64,000 nt of DNA. Origin: Cohnella zeiphila. Lineage in GTDB: Bacteria > Bacillota > Bacilli > Paenibacillales > Paenibacillaceae. Positions 40,872 through 48,537 of this stretch are shown here, one piece after another. The notes beneath the pieces are model-generated. The model worked only from the letters and a program-made list of their open reading frames with translations. It had not been told where the DNA came from and searched no databases. Within the stretch, counting starts at the first letter, position 1; the number at the start of each line of letters is the position of its first letter. The position numbers and the translations under genes are program-made. Location of the stretch: the NCBI RefSeq assembly GCF_014212055.1, contig NZ_JACJVO010000016.1:136143-200142 (forward strand). Reading direction: 5' to 3'.

Positions 40872-41624
40872 ATGTCGAAAACACGGTCGCAGCCTAAGCG
40901 ACCGATCGCCAAAGCTTCATCCGGCACTTCGAAGGTCAAACTGGCCGCTCATGCGCCGAAAGGCAAATCAGCCCAAGCCGCCGGAAAAAAAGCGTCCGGC
41001 CGCAAGGTTAAATTGCACCGGAGCGAGGCCGCCGAGCCTGCGCAGGCGCCGGCAAGGCAAGTCCCGTGGTGGGTATTCCCGGAGAACGAGCGGATGATGC
41101 CGGGCCCGGGCGGCACCCCTTCGGGCCCGGCGCAGCAGATCGGCCCGGGATTCGGGCCGGGATTCGGGCCTGGCCCCGGTCCGGGGCTGTTCCCGCCCGG
41201 ACCAGGGCCTTTCCCGCCCGGACCGGGACCGTTTCCGCCCGGACCAGGGCCGTTTCCGCCCGGTCCCGGACCCTTCCCGCCCGGTCTCGGACCCTTCCCG
41301 CCGGGCCCGCCGCCGCGGCCGCCGTTTCCGTTTCCGCCCCAAGCGTTCATCTCCGTCCGCGTCGCCGGCGGTTTCGCTTTTCCGGGCGCGTCGACGGCGA
41401 CTTACGTGCCTTTCTTCCCCGGCATCACGATCGGGCAGGCGCTGTGGTCGTCCGGCCTGGTGGTGTTCGGCCCCCGCGGCGGCATCATCGCCGTCTCCGG
41501 CATCCGCATCGGCGGCCGGGTCGGCCTGAGAATCCGCTATAACGGAAGGCTCATCCCCGAAACGCTGCTGAACTTCCCCGCCGAACCGAACAGTTCGATC
41601 GTGCTGGAGCTGTTTGTGTTCTGA
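40872..41624 (+). CDS. Pro/Gly-rich repeat protein with conserved C-terminal domain
   Basis: This 250-residue protein has three parts. Residues 1-60 are very basic and low-complexity (Lys/Ala/Ser). Residues about 77-157 are a Pro/Gly/Phe repeat, mostly FPPGPGP units of 7 residues. Residues about 158-250 form a globular-looking beta-rich domain (FISVRVAGGFAFPGAS, GQALWSSGLVVFGPRGGIIAVSGIRIGG, SSIVLELFVF). It has no signal peptide. It could be a spore coat or surface-matrix protein, an inference from composition only. The ribosome site AAGGAGG is strong. A terminator follows the gene. Confidence 0.65.
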   Translation: MSKTRSQPKRPIAKASSGTSKVKLAAHAPKGKSAQAAGKKASGRKVKLHRSEAAEPAQAPARQVPWWVFPENERMMPGPGGTPSGPAQQIGPGFGPGFGPGPGPGLFPPGPGPFPPGPGPFPPGPGPFPPGPGPFPPGLGPFPPGPPPRPPFPFPPQAFISVRVAGGFAFPGASTATYVPFFPGITIGQALWSSGLVVFGPRGGIIAVSGIRIGGRVGLRIRYNGRLIPETLLNFPAEPNSSIVLELFVF

Positions 41625-41643
41625 GCGGACGCCAAAATGAAAC

Positions 41644-41680
41644 AAGGAGCAGACGCGCCCCGCGCCTGCTCCTTCGTTTT
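41644..41680. terminator. Bidirectional terminator
   Basis: AAGGAGCAGACGCG and GCGCCTGCTCCTT pair around CCCC, followed by CGTTTT on the plus strand. It separates the convergent Pro/Gly-rich and TVP38-like genes. Confidence 0.75.
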
Positions 41681-41712
41681 CCCGCTTTTCCCGACCTCTT
41701 AACACAATTCCT

Positions 41713-42402
41713 TCAACTTGCCCCCTGTCCCGTTTTCCGCCGGATGGACGGCCCTTCCTCCTCGACCTGCTTCTCCACTCTCGAGCGGAACAGGAACGGA
41801 ACCGCCACGGCGATGGCGAAAACGAACGCCGCAACCGCGATCTCCTTCCAATTGCCGTGCGTCAGGCTCGCCCCCAGGAAGCAGTAGGCGAACGTGCCGG
41901 GCAGCGAGCCGATCAGCGTCGCCATGAAATAGGCGCGCATCGGAACGCGGGCGACTCCCGCCGCATAGCTGACCAGATCGAACGGAACGAACGGGGCGAG
42001 CCGGAGCGCCAGCACGATCGGGAATCCCCGCCGCGCCATCGCCGACTCCAGCTTTCGCAGCCGGGGATCGGTCTCCGCGCCGCGGAACAGGCCCGCCCCG
42101 ATTCGGCGCGCCAGCCAGAACGACAGGACCGCTCCGGGAATTTCCCCCACGACGGTCAAGAACATTCCTTTCCACGTGCCGAAGGCGAGTCCTCCCGCGA
42201 GCGACAGAACCGAAGACGGGAACAGCGTAAACGGCCGAATGACGTACAATCCGACGTAGACGGCGGGCGCGATCCATCCGAACGACAGAATCCAGCCCCG
42301 GATCGTCTCCGGCGTAACTTTTAAATAACGAAAATCGACCCAGAGCAGCAGGCAGACGGCGGCTGCCGCGCCGGCGATCTTCATGAGATTCGAACGACGC
42401 AA
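41713..42402 (-). CDS. TVP38/TMEM64 (VTT-domain) membrane protein
   Basis: The protein has 229 residues from a TTG at 42402, 7 bp after AAGGAG. It has about six hydrophobic helices and the VTT signature: RPFTLFPSSVLSLAGGLAFGTWKGMFLTVVGEIPGAVLSFWLARRIG, then GFPIVLALRLAPFVPFDLVSYAAG. Family members are implicated in lipid scrambling or small-molecule transport. It is the last gene on the left side of the purine/Rieske cluster but has no obvious link to it. Confidence 0.82.
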   Translation of the reverse strand: MRRSNLMKIAGAAAAVCLLLWVDFRYLKVTPETIRGWILSFGWIAPAVYVGLYVIRPFTLFPSSVLSLAGGLAFGTWKGMFLTVVGEIPGAVLSFWLARRIGAGLFRGAETDPRLRKLESAMARRGFPIVLALRLAPFVPFDLVSYAAGVARVPMRAYFMATLIGSLPGTFAYCFLGASLTHGNWKEIAVAAFVFAIAVAVPFLFRSRVEKQVEEEGPSIRRKTGQGAS

Positions 42403-42511
42403 GAGAGAGCTCCTTCCGATAGAACGATGGCCGAGGCGAATCGACTCTATCATGCAGGATTCCCAAACTTCGCTCAAAGCAGGCAGGACCGGTTCGAATC
42501 ATAGAAGACCG

Positions 42512-43570
42512 TCACCTTTTGAGCTCGATTTTGTACACCTGCGGCGTGCCGAACCGAGGAAGCTGTTCCTCCTCGCCCTGCTGCTTCAACAGGTCCGACA
42601 GCATTTCCCGCATCAGGATGCCTGGCTTATCGGAGAACATATGCGTCTCCATCCGCAGCTTCAGATCGAGAGGAACGTTCGGTTCCGTCGACTCGAGCAC
42701 CTCCATGTCTTCGGCGACGACCGCCCGGTCGAAGGCGATCACCTTCTCGGCCGGCACGTCTTCCTCCGTATCGTTGCGGAAAACGAACTGCGTCAGCATG
42801 CAGCCGGCGTCGTCGATCGGCGTCGCGCACGTGACGATGGAATGGACCAGCCCCGTCGGGTACGTGATGTCGGTCTGGCGGATAAACGGCAGGAACCAGC
42901 GGGAATGCGTCTTGCGCACCGTCGCCGCCTCCTCCACGTCGATTACCTTGACGACCGAGTTCAGCTTGTTGGTGACGGATACTTCGGAATACATGTCGAA
43001 GCCGGTCTCGTTCTTCTCGATGCGCATGGCCGCCGGAACGGGGTCCTTGTTGTCGCCGAACGTGTTGTGGTGAACGAACGCGATATGGGCGTTGTCGAAC
43101 GAATTCTCCATCAGCCGCAAAGCCGAGCAGCGAATCGGATGGTAGAACTCCTCGATCTGGCGGAACCCGGGCTCTCCGTACCGCTTGAATTCGGGAATGC
43201 CGGCCAGCGGTTCATCCAGGGCGACCCAGACGTGGCCGTAGCGCTCCTCGCAGCGATACGCTTTGATTTTGTACACTTTCGGCGGATCTTCCAGCTCCGA
43301 CTGCGGGAAGTAGGTGCACTTGCCGTCGCGGTTGAACTGCCAGCCGTGATACGGACAAACGATGCAGCCGCTCTCGGTCCACCCTTTGGACAGCTTGGCG
43401 GTGCGATGGCAGCAGCGGTCGACCGCCGCCGACGGCTTGCCGTCGGCATCCAGCCACAGGACGACGGGCTCGCCGAACAAAGTAACGCTCTGCGGCCCTT
43501 CATCCAGCATCGACGCCGGCAGGACCGGGTAATAAAACTTGCGCAGCGCCGGTTGTTTCGTCTGAAGCAT
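42512..43570 (-). CDS. Rieske oxygenase, first of three
   Basis: This 352-residue protein has Rieske ligands Cys53/His55 (CCHR) and Cys72/His75 (CPYHGW). The mononuclear iron site is Asp159, His162 and His167 in ENSFDNAHIAFVHH, so it is a complete ring-type oxygenase alpha subunit of the PaO/VanA/NdmA class. Such enzymes hydroxylate or O/N-demethylate cyclic substrates using electrons from a separate reductase, which is not in this window. It lies 34 bp downstream of a second Rieske gene. Sequence similarity to the other two copies is limited to the core motifs. Confidence 0.85.
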   Translation of the reverse strand: MLQTKQPALRKFYYPVLPASMLDEGPQSVTLFGEPVVLWLDADGKPSAAVDRCCHRTAKLSKGWTESGCIVCPYHGWQFNRDGKCTYFPQSELEDPPKVYKIKAYRCEERYGHVWVALDEPLAGIPEFKRYGEPGFRQIEEFYHPIRCSALRLMENSFDNAHIAFVHHNTFGDNKDPVPAAMRIEKNETGFDMYSEVSVTNKLNSVVKVIDVEEAATVRKTHSRWFLPFIRQTDITYPTGLVHSIVTCATPIDDAGCMLTQFVFRNDTEEDVPAEKVIAFDRAVVAEDMEVLESTEPNVPLDLKLRMETHMFSDKPGILMREMLSDLLKQQGEEEQLPRFGTPQVYKIELKR

Positions 43571-43604
43571 GTTCCCTCTCTCTCCTTTCGGTTGGGGGCC
43601 CGAG

Positions 43605-44570
43605 TCACGCCGTCCCGAAGCTGACGCCGAGACCCCGCAGCATTTTGCGGTAGGCGATGCTCAAGCGGTCCGGATTCAGATGAAGCTCGGCCTGCAGGTC
43701 GAGCGGCAGCTCTTCCGGCTTCTGGTTCTCTACGATGAGGCGATCCTGCTCGAACAAGATCCGCTGATAGTCGTAGAACTCCCCCCAATCCATCCCGAAG
43801 TTGGCCGCGAAAAGCATGAATACCTTCGTCGTTCGCTCGTCAATAGGACAGACGGCGGTGACGATGTACACGATGTCGCCCGTTTCCTTGTCCAGCTTGA
43901 CGGCCGTCATCGCAAGCGGGCCGGGAATCTCGTACCGGTAATGGTTGACGAGCCCGCCCCGGGCGTCCGCGTTCGGCTGATAACAGGCGATATCGTCGGA
44001 GACGAGCACGCCGCTCCCTTCTTCGCGTACCCGATAATCGGGAATGAGAGGGCGGGACGAATCGCCCAAATAACCGTCGTGGGTAAAGGCGAAGTGGGCG
44101 ACGTCCAGTACGTTCTCGATAAAACGCGGCGCCGCGCAGCGGACCGTCTCCGGGCCGAACAGAATGGATTGAAAGTTTTCCTCGTCCAGGTAGCGGAACG
44201 CCGGTTCGGGCGGCCGGTTGTTGCCGAGGTTGACCCAGATCAGCCCGTACTTCTCCAGACAGCCGTAGGCGGGTACGCGCGCCTTGAGCGGAATCGCCTG
44301 GTTGTCCGGCAGCTGCGGGATGTGCACGCACCGGCCGTCGCCGCCGTATTCCCAGCCGTGATAGGGACAAACGAGGCAATCGTTCTTGACCGCTCCGAGC
44401 GAGAGCGCGACGCCCCGGTGAACGCACAAATCCTTCAGCGCTTTGACGCCCGACGAGGCGCGGAACAGGGCGATGCGCTCCCCCAGCACTTCCGCCTTGA
44501 GCGGTTTGTCGGACAGCTCCTTCGTCTCGCAGACGGGGATCCAGCTTTGCGCCAGAACGTCGTCTTTCAT
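43605..44570 (-). CDS. Rieske oxygenase, second of three
   Basis: This 321-residue protein has Cys49/His51 (CVHRG) and Cys68/His71 (CPYHGW) as cluster ligands, and ENVLDVAHFAFTHDGYLG as the mononuclear iron site. It ends DRLSIAYRKMLRGLGVSFGTA, very like the end of the third copy, so these two are close paralogues. It is probably an oxidative demethylase or hydroxylase acting in the purine-linked pathway. The ATG at 44570 follows GGAGGTCGAACGGA. It lies downstream of the binding-lipoprotein gene, separated by a hairpin. Confidence 0.85.
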   Translation of the reverse strand: MKDDVLAQSWIPVCETKELSDKPLKAEVLGERIALFRASSGVKALKDLCVHRGVALSLGAVKNDCLVCPYHGWEYGGDGRCVHIPQLPDNQAIPLKARVPAYGCLEKYGLIWVNLGNNRPPEPAFRYLDEENFQSILFGPETVRCAAPRFIENVLDVAHFAFTHDGYLGDSSRPLIPDYRVREEGSGVLVSDDIACYQPNADARGGLVNHYRYEIPGPLAMTAVKLDKETGDIVYIVTAVCPIDERTTKVFMLFAANFGMDWGEFYDYQRILFEQDRLIVENQKPEELPLDLQAELHLNPDRLSIAYRKMLRGLGVSFGTA

Positions 44571-44631
44571 TCCGTTCGACCTCCTTCGCTTTCCGTCTCG
44601 GCCGCCCGCCTGCATCGGCGCCCGACAACGA

Positions 44632-44664
44632 AGGCTGCCCGCGGCGGCAACCGGCGGACAGCCT
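44632..44664 (-). terminator. Attenuator-like hairpin after the binding-lipoprotein gene
   Basis: AGGCTGTCCGC and GCGGGCAGCCT pair on the minus strand, followed by TCGTTGTC. The T-run is poor, so partial termination or mRNA stabilisation between the binding protein and the Rieske genes is likely. Confidence 0.55.
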
Positions 44665-44678
44665 CGCTTCCCTTCCCC

Positions 44679-45803
44679 TTACGATTTGGCTCCGGGAAGG
44701 AACTCGAGCGTGAACGCTTCCTGGATCGGATCGGCCTTCTTCAGCACGCCGGCGTCCAGCATCTGCTTCTGGAGTTCCGTCCACCGCGCCTCGCTCATCG
44801 TGCCGGTGCCGTTCGTAGCGGCGTCGCCGCCGAACGCGAACTCCATCTCCTTCTCGGCGCTGAACTTCATCATATCGAGCGTCATGTCCGGGTCCATCTT
44901 CTGAATCTCGGGGTTGATCTCGTCGGAATGATCCTTGTAATAGTCCCAGCCCTTGACCGTCGCTTCGACGAACGCCTTGACCCGGTCCGGATGCTCCTTG
45001 ATCATCTTCTCGGTCGTAATGTATACGCCCGCATAGATGTTATAGCCGGAATCGGCGTTCAGCAGCGTGCCGAAGTCGACGCCCTGCTGCTGAAGCGTGT
45101 ACGTCTCGGAAGTGACGTAGCCCTGCGTGACCGCATTCGGATCGTTGACGAAGTTGACGAGCGAGCCCGTGTACTTCATCTCCTGCACTTTGTCCAGCTT
45201 GTATTTGCTTTTCATATACTGCCAGAAGCTTGCCGTCGCGGCGACGTACACTTTGTGCCCGTTCAGATCGGAAAAGTCCTTGATTCCGGACTCCTTGTGA
45301 TAGAACAGCGCCTGCGGGCTCTTCTGGAACGCGGTGGCGATCGCCACGATCGGAATGCCTTCCTGACGGGCGACGAGAACGTCGTCGGCATTGACCATGC
45401 CGAAGTCCGCTTTGCCGGCCGCGACGATCTGCGACGAGGAAACCGAAGGACCGCCGTTCTGAATGGTCAGGTCCAACCCGGCGTCCTTGTAGAACCCTTT
45501 GGCGACGGCGGCGAAGTTGCCGCCGTGCTCCGGTTCCGCGAACCAGTTCAGCACGAGCGTGGACTTCACGGTCTCCTTGGGCGTCTCGGACGCCGCGCCG
45601 GTACTGGCGCTGGCACTTGCGCTTGGGCCGGCGCCGCTGGCGGTCGCTGCCGGCGGACTCGAGCTCGCCCCGCCGGCGGACGCGGCCGGCGAGCTCGCGC
45701 TTTCCGAAGCCCCGTTCCCGTTCGAGCCGCAAGCTGCCGTTAAGGCTGTTAAAGCGACAATCAGCGTGTAGGCGATACCCCGTCTTGCAGAAACTGGTCT
45801 CAT
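44679..45803 (-). CDS. NMT1/SsuA-type substrate-binding lipoprotein
   Basis: The 374-residue precursor has lipobox LTAAC (Cys25), a long Ser/Ala/Pro tether (about 26-75), then an NMT1/THI5-like periplasmic-binding fold (STLVLNWFAEPEHGGNFAAVAKGFYKDAGLDL, KADFGMVNADDVLVARQEGIPIVAIATAF). Proteins of this type bind pyrimidines, nitrate, sulfonates or other small compounds for ABC import. No permease or ATPase is next to it. Its place between Rieske genes suggests it binds their substrate. It has a clear promoter with an operator. Confidence 0.85.
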   Translation of the reverse strand: MRPVSARRGIAYTLIVALTALTAACGSNGNGASESASSPAASAGGASSSPPAATASGAGPSASASASTGAASETPKETVKSTLVLNWFAEPEHGGNFAAVAKGFYKDAGLDLTIQNGGPSVSSSQIVAAGKADFGMVNADDVLVARQEGIPIVAIATAFQKSPQALFYHKESGIKDFSDLNGHKVYVAATASFWQYMKSKYKLDKVQEMKYTGSLVNFVNDPNAVTQGYVTSETYTLQQQGVDFGTLLNADSGYNIYAGVYITTEKMIKEHPDRVKAFVEATVKGWDYYKDHSDEINPEIQKMDPDMTLDMMKFSAEKEMEFAFGGDAATNGTGTMSEARWTELQKQMLDAGVLKKADPIQEAFTLEFLPGAKS

Positions 45804-45858
45804 GGCTTCTGCTCCCCTCCGTAACAAGCTTCTTTGTTTGGATGGTGTTGCTAGGTAC

Positions 45859-45897
45859 ATCTTATGGGCATGTAATAGGAAGGTCAATATTAATGAC
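45859..45897 (-). promoter_or_regulatory. Promoter and operator of the binding-lipoprotein gene
   Basis: On the minus strand TTGACC (45887-45882) and TAAGAT (45864-45859) are 17 bp apart. The inverted repeat GTCA-N7-TGAC (45883-45897) overlaps the -35 box, as expected for a repressor site. Confidence 0.65.
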
Positions 45898-45988
45898 ATT
45901 CGAATTGTAACGAGGCACAATTGCAGGCGTTTCGTTTGTTCAACCGGCTGCAATCGAGGCACTCGACGACGATGTCGGAGATTTTTAT

Positions 45989-46006
45989 GTCACGAAAAAT
46001 GACATT
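45989..46006. promoter_or_regulatory. Second GTCA-N7-TGAC element
   Basis: GTCA (45989-45992), 7 bp and TGAC (46000-46003) followed by ATT repeat the operator found 106 bp away at 45883-45897 in the same orientation. It lies just past the stop of the third Rieske gene. A looping partner site is possible. Confidence 0.5.
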
Positions 46007-46022
46007 AAAATTCGAAATTTTT

Positions 46023-47012
46023 TTACGCCGTTCCGACGACGACTCCCATCTCGTTCAGCCAACGCCGATACGCGACGGAGAAAATATCGACCCGGTGATT
46101 CAACTCCGCCTGAAGATCGAGGGGCAGCAGCTCCGGCTTCTGCGTCTCGATGACGCGGGCATCCTGATCGAACACGATGTCCTGGAAGCGAATGAAGTTC
46201 CCGTCGTCGACGTCGAATCCGTAATTGCGGGAGACGATCATGAATACCAGGCATTCGTCGTCCGCCACGGGCGTGGCCGTGATCAGAATCCACAGCGTCT
46301 GGCCGTTTCCGGGATCGGTCTTGGACAGCCGCCCGGACAGCGCGCGATAGACCTCCTTGCGGTAAACGTAGGTCGTCCCCTCCTTCTTGTCCGAGCCCGA
46401 GTGCGCCATCGGCTGGAAGATCGGAATGTTCTCGATATAAATGCGGTCTTTTTCCTTGATGACCTTGATTTCGGGCAACTCGGCATGGTCCGGGTGACCG
46501 AGCAGATCCTCGTGCACGAACATCAGATGGGCGAAGTCGGTAAAATTCTCGATCACGCGCGTGGCGGCCGCCTTGACCGGGTAGGGTCCGCACGGAAGCG
46601 GCCGGTACGCCGGATCGGCGAACTCTTCGAAGTGCGGAACGCCGCCGTTCGGCTTCCCTAGGCAAACCCAGACGAAGCCATACTTCTCCTCGCAGGCGTA
46701 AGACTCAGCCTTGGCTCTCGGCGGAATGCGTTCCCCGCGGGGCTGGGCCGGGATGCAGACGCAGCGGCCTTCGCCGTCGTACTGCCAGCCGTGATAGGGG
46801 CAGACGATCGCCCCGTCCTTGATCCGCCCCTTGGAGAGCATCGCCCCCCGATGGACGCACAGATCTCGAAGCGCATAAATGCCCCGCTCCGTCCGGAACA
46901 GAACCGCTCTCTCGCCGAGCAGCGTAACGCCGACCGGCTTCTCCTTCACTTCGGAAGACAAACAAACGGCATGCCAATCGTTCTCCAGCACGGGATCGCG
47001 CAAACGTTCCAT
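46023..47012 (-). CDS. Rieske oxygenase, third of three (NdmA-like)
   Basis: This 329-residue protein has Rieske ligands Cys52/His54 (LCVHRG) and Cys71/His74 (CPYHGW). The iron site is ENFTDFAHLMFVHEDLLG, and the C-terminal signature is SVAYRRWLNEM. The spacing, ENFTDF.H motif and C-terminal YRRWL resemble the methylxanthine N-demethylases NdmA/NdmB as I recall them. In a purine-catabolic cluster this suggests removal of N-methyl groups or related oxidation upstream of xanthine. No reductase gene is seen. It lies 37 bp downstream of an amidohydrolase gene. Confidence 0.82.
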   Translation of the reverse strand: MERLRDPVLENDWHAVCLSSEVKEKPVGVTLLGERAVLFRTERGIYALRDLCVHRGAMLSKGRIKDGAIVCPYHGWQYDGEGRCVCIPAQPRGERIPPRAKAESYACEEKYGFVWVCLGKPNGGVPHFEEFADPAYRPLPCGPYPVKAAATRVIENFTDFAHLMFVHEDLLGHPDHAELPEIKVIKEKDRIYIENIPIFQPMAHSGSDKKEGTTYVYRKEVYRALSGRLSKTDPGNGQTLWILITATPVADDECLVFMIVSRNYGFDVDDGNFIRFQDIVFDQDARVIETQKPELLPLDLQAELNHRVDIFSVAYRRWLNEMGVVVGTA

Positions 47013-47049
47013 CGGCTTCCTCTCACCCTTCCTCTCTTGAAATCCGGAA

Positions 47050-48435
47050 TTAACTTTCCACAGCGAAAATCGGATAAGCCGGCGCCAGCTTCGCCCGCAG
47101 CGCGTTTACGCGCGCCTGGGCGCGGAGCAGAACTTCCCGCTCGTCCACCAGCGTGCATCGGCCCCCTTCCACGACAATGCGCCCGCCTACCATTACCAAT
47201 TCGACGTCGTTCCCGTTGGCGTTGTAGACGAGGGCGGAGGAGACGCGGTGAACCGGACTGATGTGAGGCTTCAGCAGATCGACGACGACGACGTCCGCTT
47301 TTTTGCCCGGCTCCAGACTCCCCAGATCGCGCTCCCGTCCCATCGCCCGCGCCCCTCCCCTCGTGGCCATGCCGAGCACGTCCGCCGGGGGCAGCAGGGT
47401 CGAGTCGAGCGCATGCACCTTGTGCAGGCAGGCCGTGAATTTGAGCACCTCCAGATTGTCCTGGCAGTTGTTGCTTCCCGGGCCGTCGGTTCCTAGCGCC
47501 ACGTTGATGCCGAGCCTGCGCATTTCCGGCACCCTCGCGACGCCGGACGCTAGGTACATGTTGGATACCGGACAATGGACGACCGACGCTCGCCGGTCCC
47601 GGATCGTCTCCAGCTCGCCGTCGTCGAGCCAGACGCCGTGCACCACCTGGGTCCGCTCGCCGAGCAGGCCGACCTCGTCCAGCAGCTCCAGATTCCGCAG
47701 CCCGAACCGTTCCAGCGTGTTGTCGATCTGACCGCGCGTCTCCGCGACATGAACGTGGGAGATCAAGCCGCGCTCCCTGCCGTAACGGGCCGCGCTCTCC
47801 AGGAACGGACGCGAGCAGCCGTACAGATTAAGCGGTCCGAGAGCGATGCTCACCCTCCCCGACGCCGCTCCCTCCCAGCGGTCCAGCAATTCGTCCGTTG
47901 CCGCGAACACTCGCTCCTCCGGCTCGCGCAGCCTCGGCTCGCCTGCCAGATCCGAGCCGCCTCGCGCCAGATGGCCGCGGATGCCGGAGTCGACGAACGC
48001 CCGGAGGACGCCGGCCGTATTTTCGGCGGATGTGTGGATGTAATGATGGTCCATCAAGTAGGTGGCGCCGGACTTCAAATTCTCGATGCAGCCGACGAGC
48101 GCCGCCAAGTAAAAATCGTCCGGCTCCATCGCCAGGCTGAGCGGCCAGACAATCTCGCGGAGCCAGTCGGCCAGCGGAAAATCGTCGGATACGCCGCGCA
48201 TGTAGGTCTGGAACAGATGCGTATGGGCGTTGATCAGCCCGGGGACGATCGCCTTGCCTTCCGCGTCGTACGTGAAGGAACACGAAGCGCGAAGCCGGTC
48301 CAACCGATCGTCCGGCCGCCACTCCCCCACTTCCCGGATCGTGTCGTCCGTCACGTACACGTATCCGGGCTTCAGCACGCGCCCCGAGTCGTCCATCGTG
48401 AGCACGGCTCCGTTGTAAAACAGTTTGTCCGCCAT
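47050..48435 (-). CDS. Amidohydrolase, MTA/SAH-deaminase or TRZ/ATZ type
   Basis: This 461-residue protein has the aminohydrolase superfamily metal sites GLINAHTHLFQTYMRG (His-x-His), SHVHVAETRGQ, HGVWLDD and ALGTDGPGSNN (Asp). The LADWLREIVWPLSLAMEPDD segment is typical of 5-methylthioadenosine/S-adenosylhomocysteine deaminase-like and triazine hydrolase-like enzymes. It probably deaminates a purine-type ring in the cytoplasm; a substituted purine would fit the Rieske neighbours. It starts after AAAGGAGGGCGCGGGG. The exact substrate is unknown. Confidence 0.8.
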   Translation of the reverse strand: MADKLFYNGAVLTMDDSGRVLKPGYVYVTDDTIREVGEWRPDDRLDRLRASCSFTYDAEGKAIVPGLINAHTHLFQTYMRGVSDDFPLADWLREIVWPLSLAMEPDDFYLAALVGCIENLKSGATYLMDHHYIHTSAENTAGVLRAFVDSGIRGHLARGGSDLAGEPRLREPEERVFAATDELLDRWEGAASGRVSIALGPLNLYGCSRPFLESAARYGRERGLISHVHVAETRGQIDNTLERFGLRNLELLDEVGLLGERTQVVHGVWLDDGELETIRDRRASVVHCPVSNMYLASGVARVPEMRRLGINVALGTDGPGSNNCQDNLEVLKFTACLHKVHALDSTLLPPADVLGMATRGGARAMGRERDLGSLEPGKKADVVVVDLLKPHISPVHRVSSALVYNANGNDVELVMVGGRIVVEGGRCTLVDEREVLLRAQARVNALRAKLAPAYPIFAVES

Positions 48436-48537
48436 CCCCGCGCCCTCCTTTTTCCAAGTCGCGTATCGCCCGGCTGAGCCTTCGCGGGCGGCCTTTGCGG
48501 CACCGCGTGCCGTTATCGCGACGACCGCTGCCTCGAA

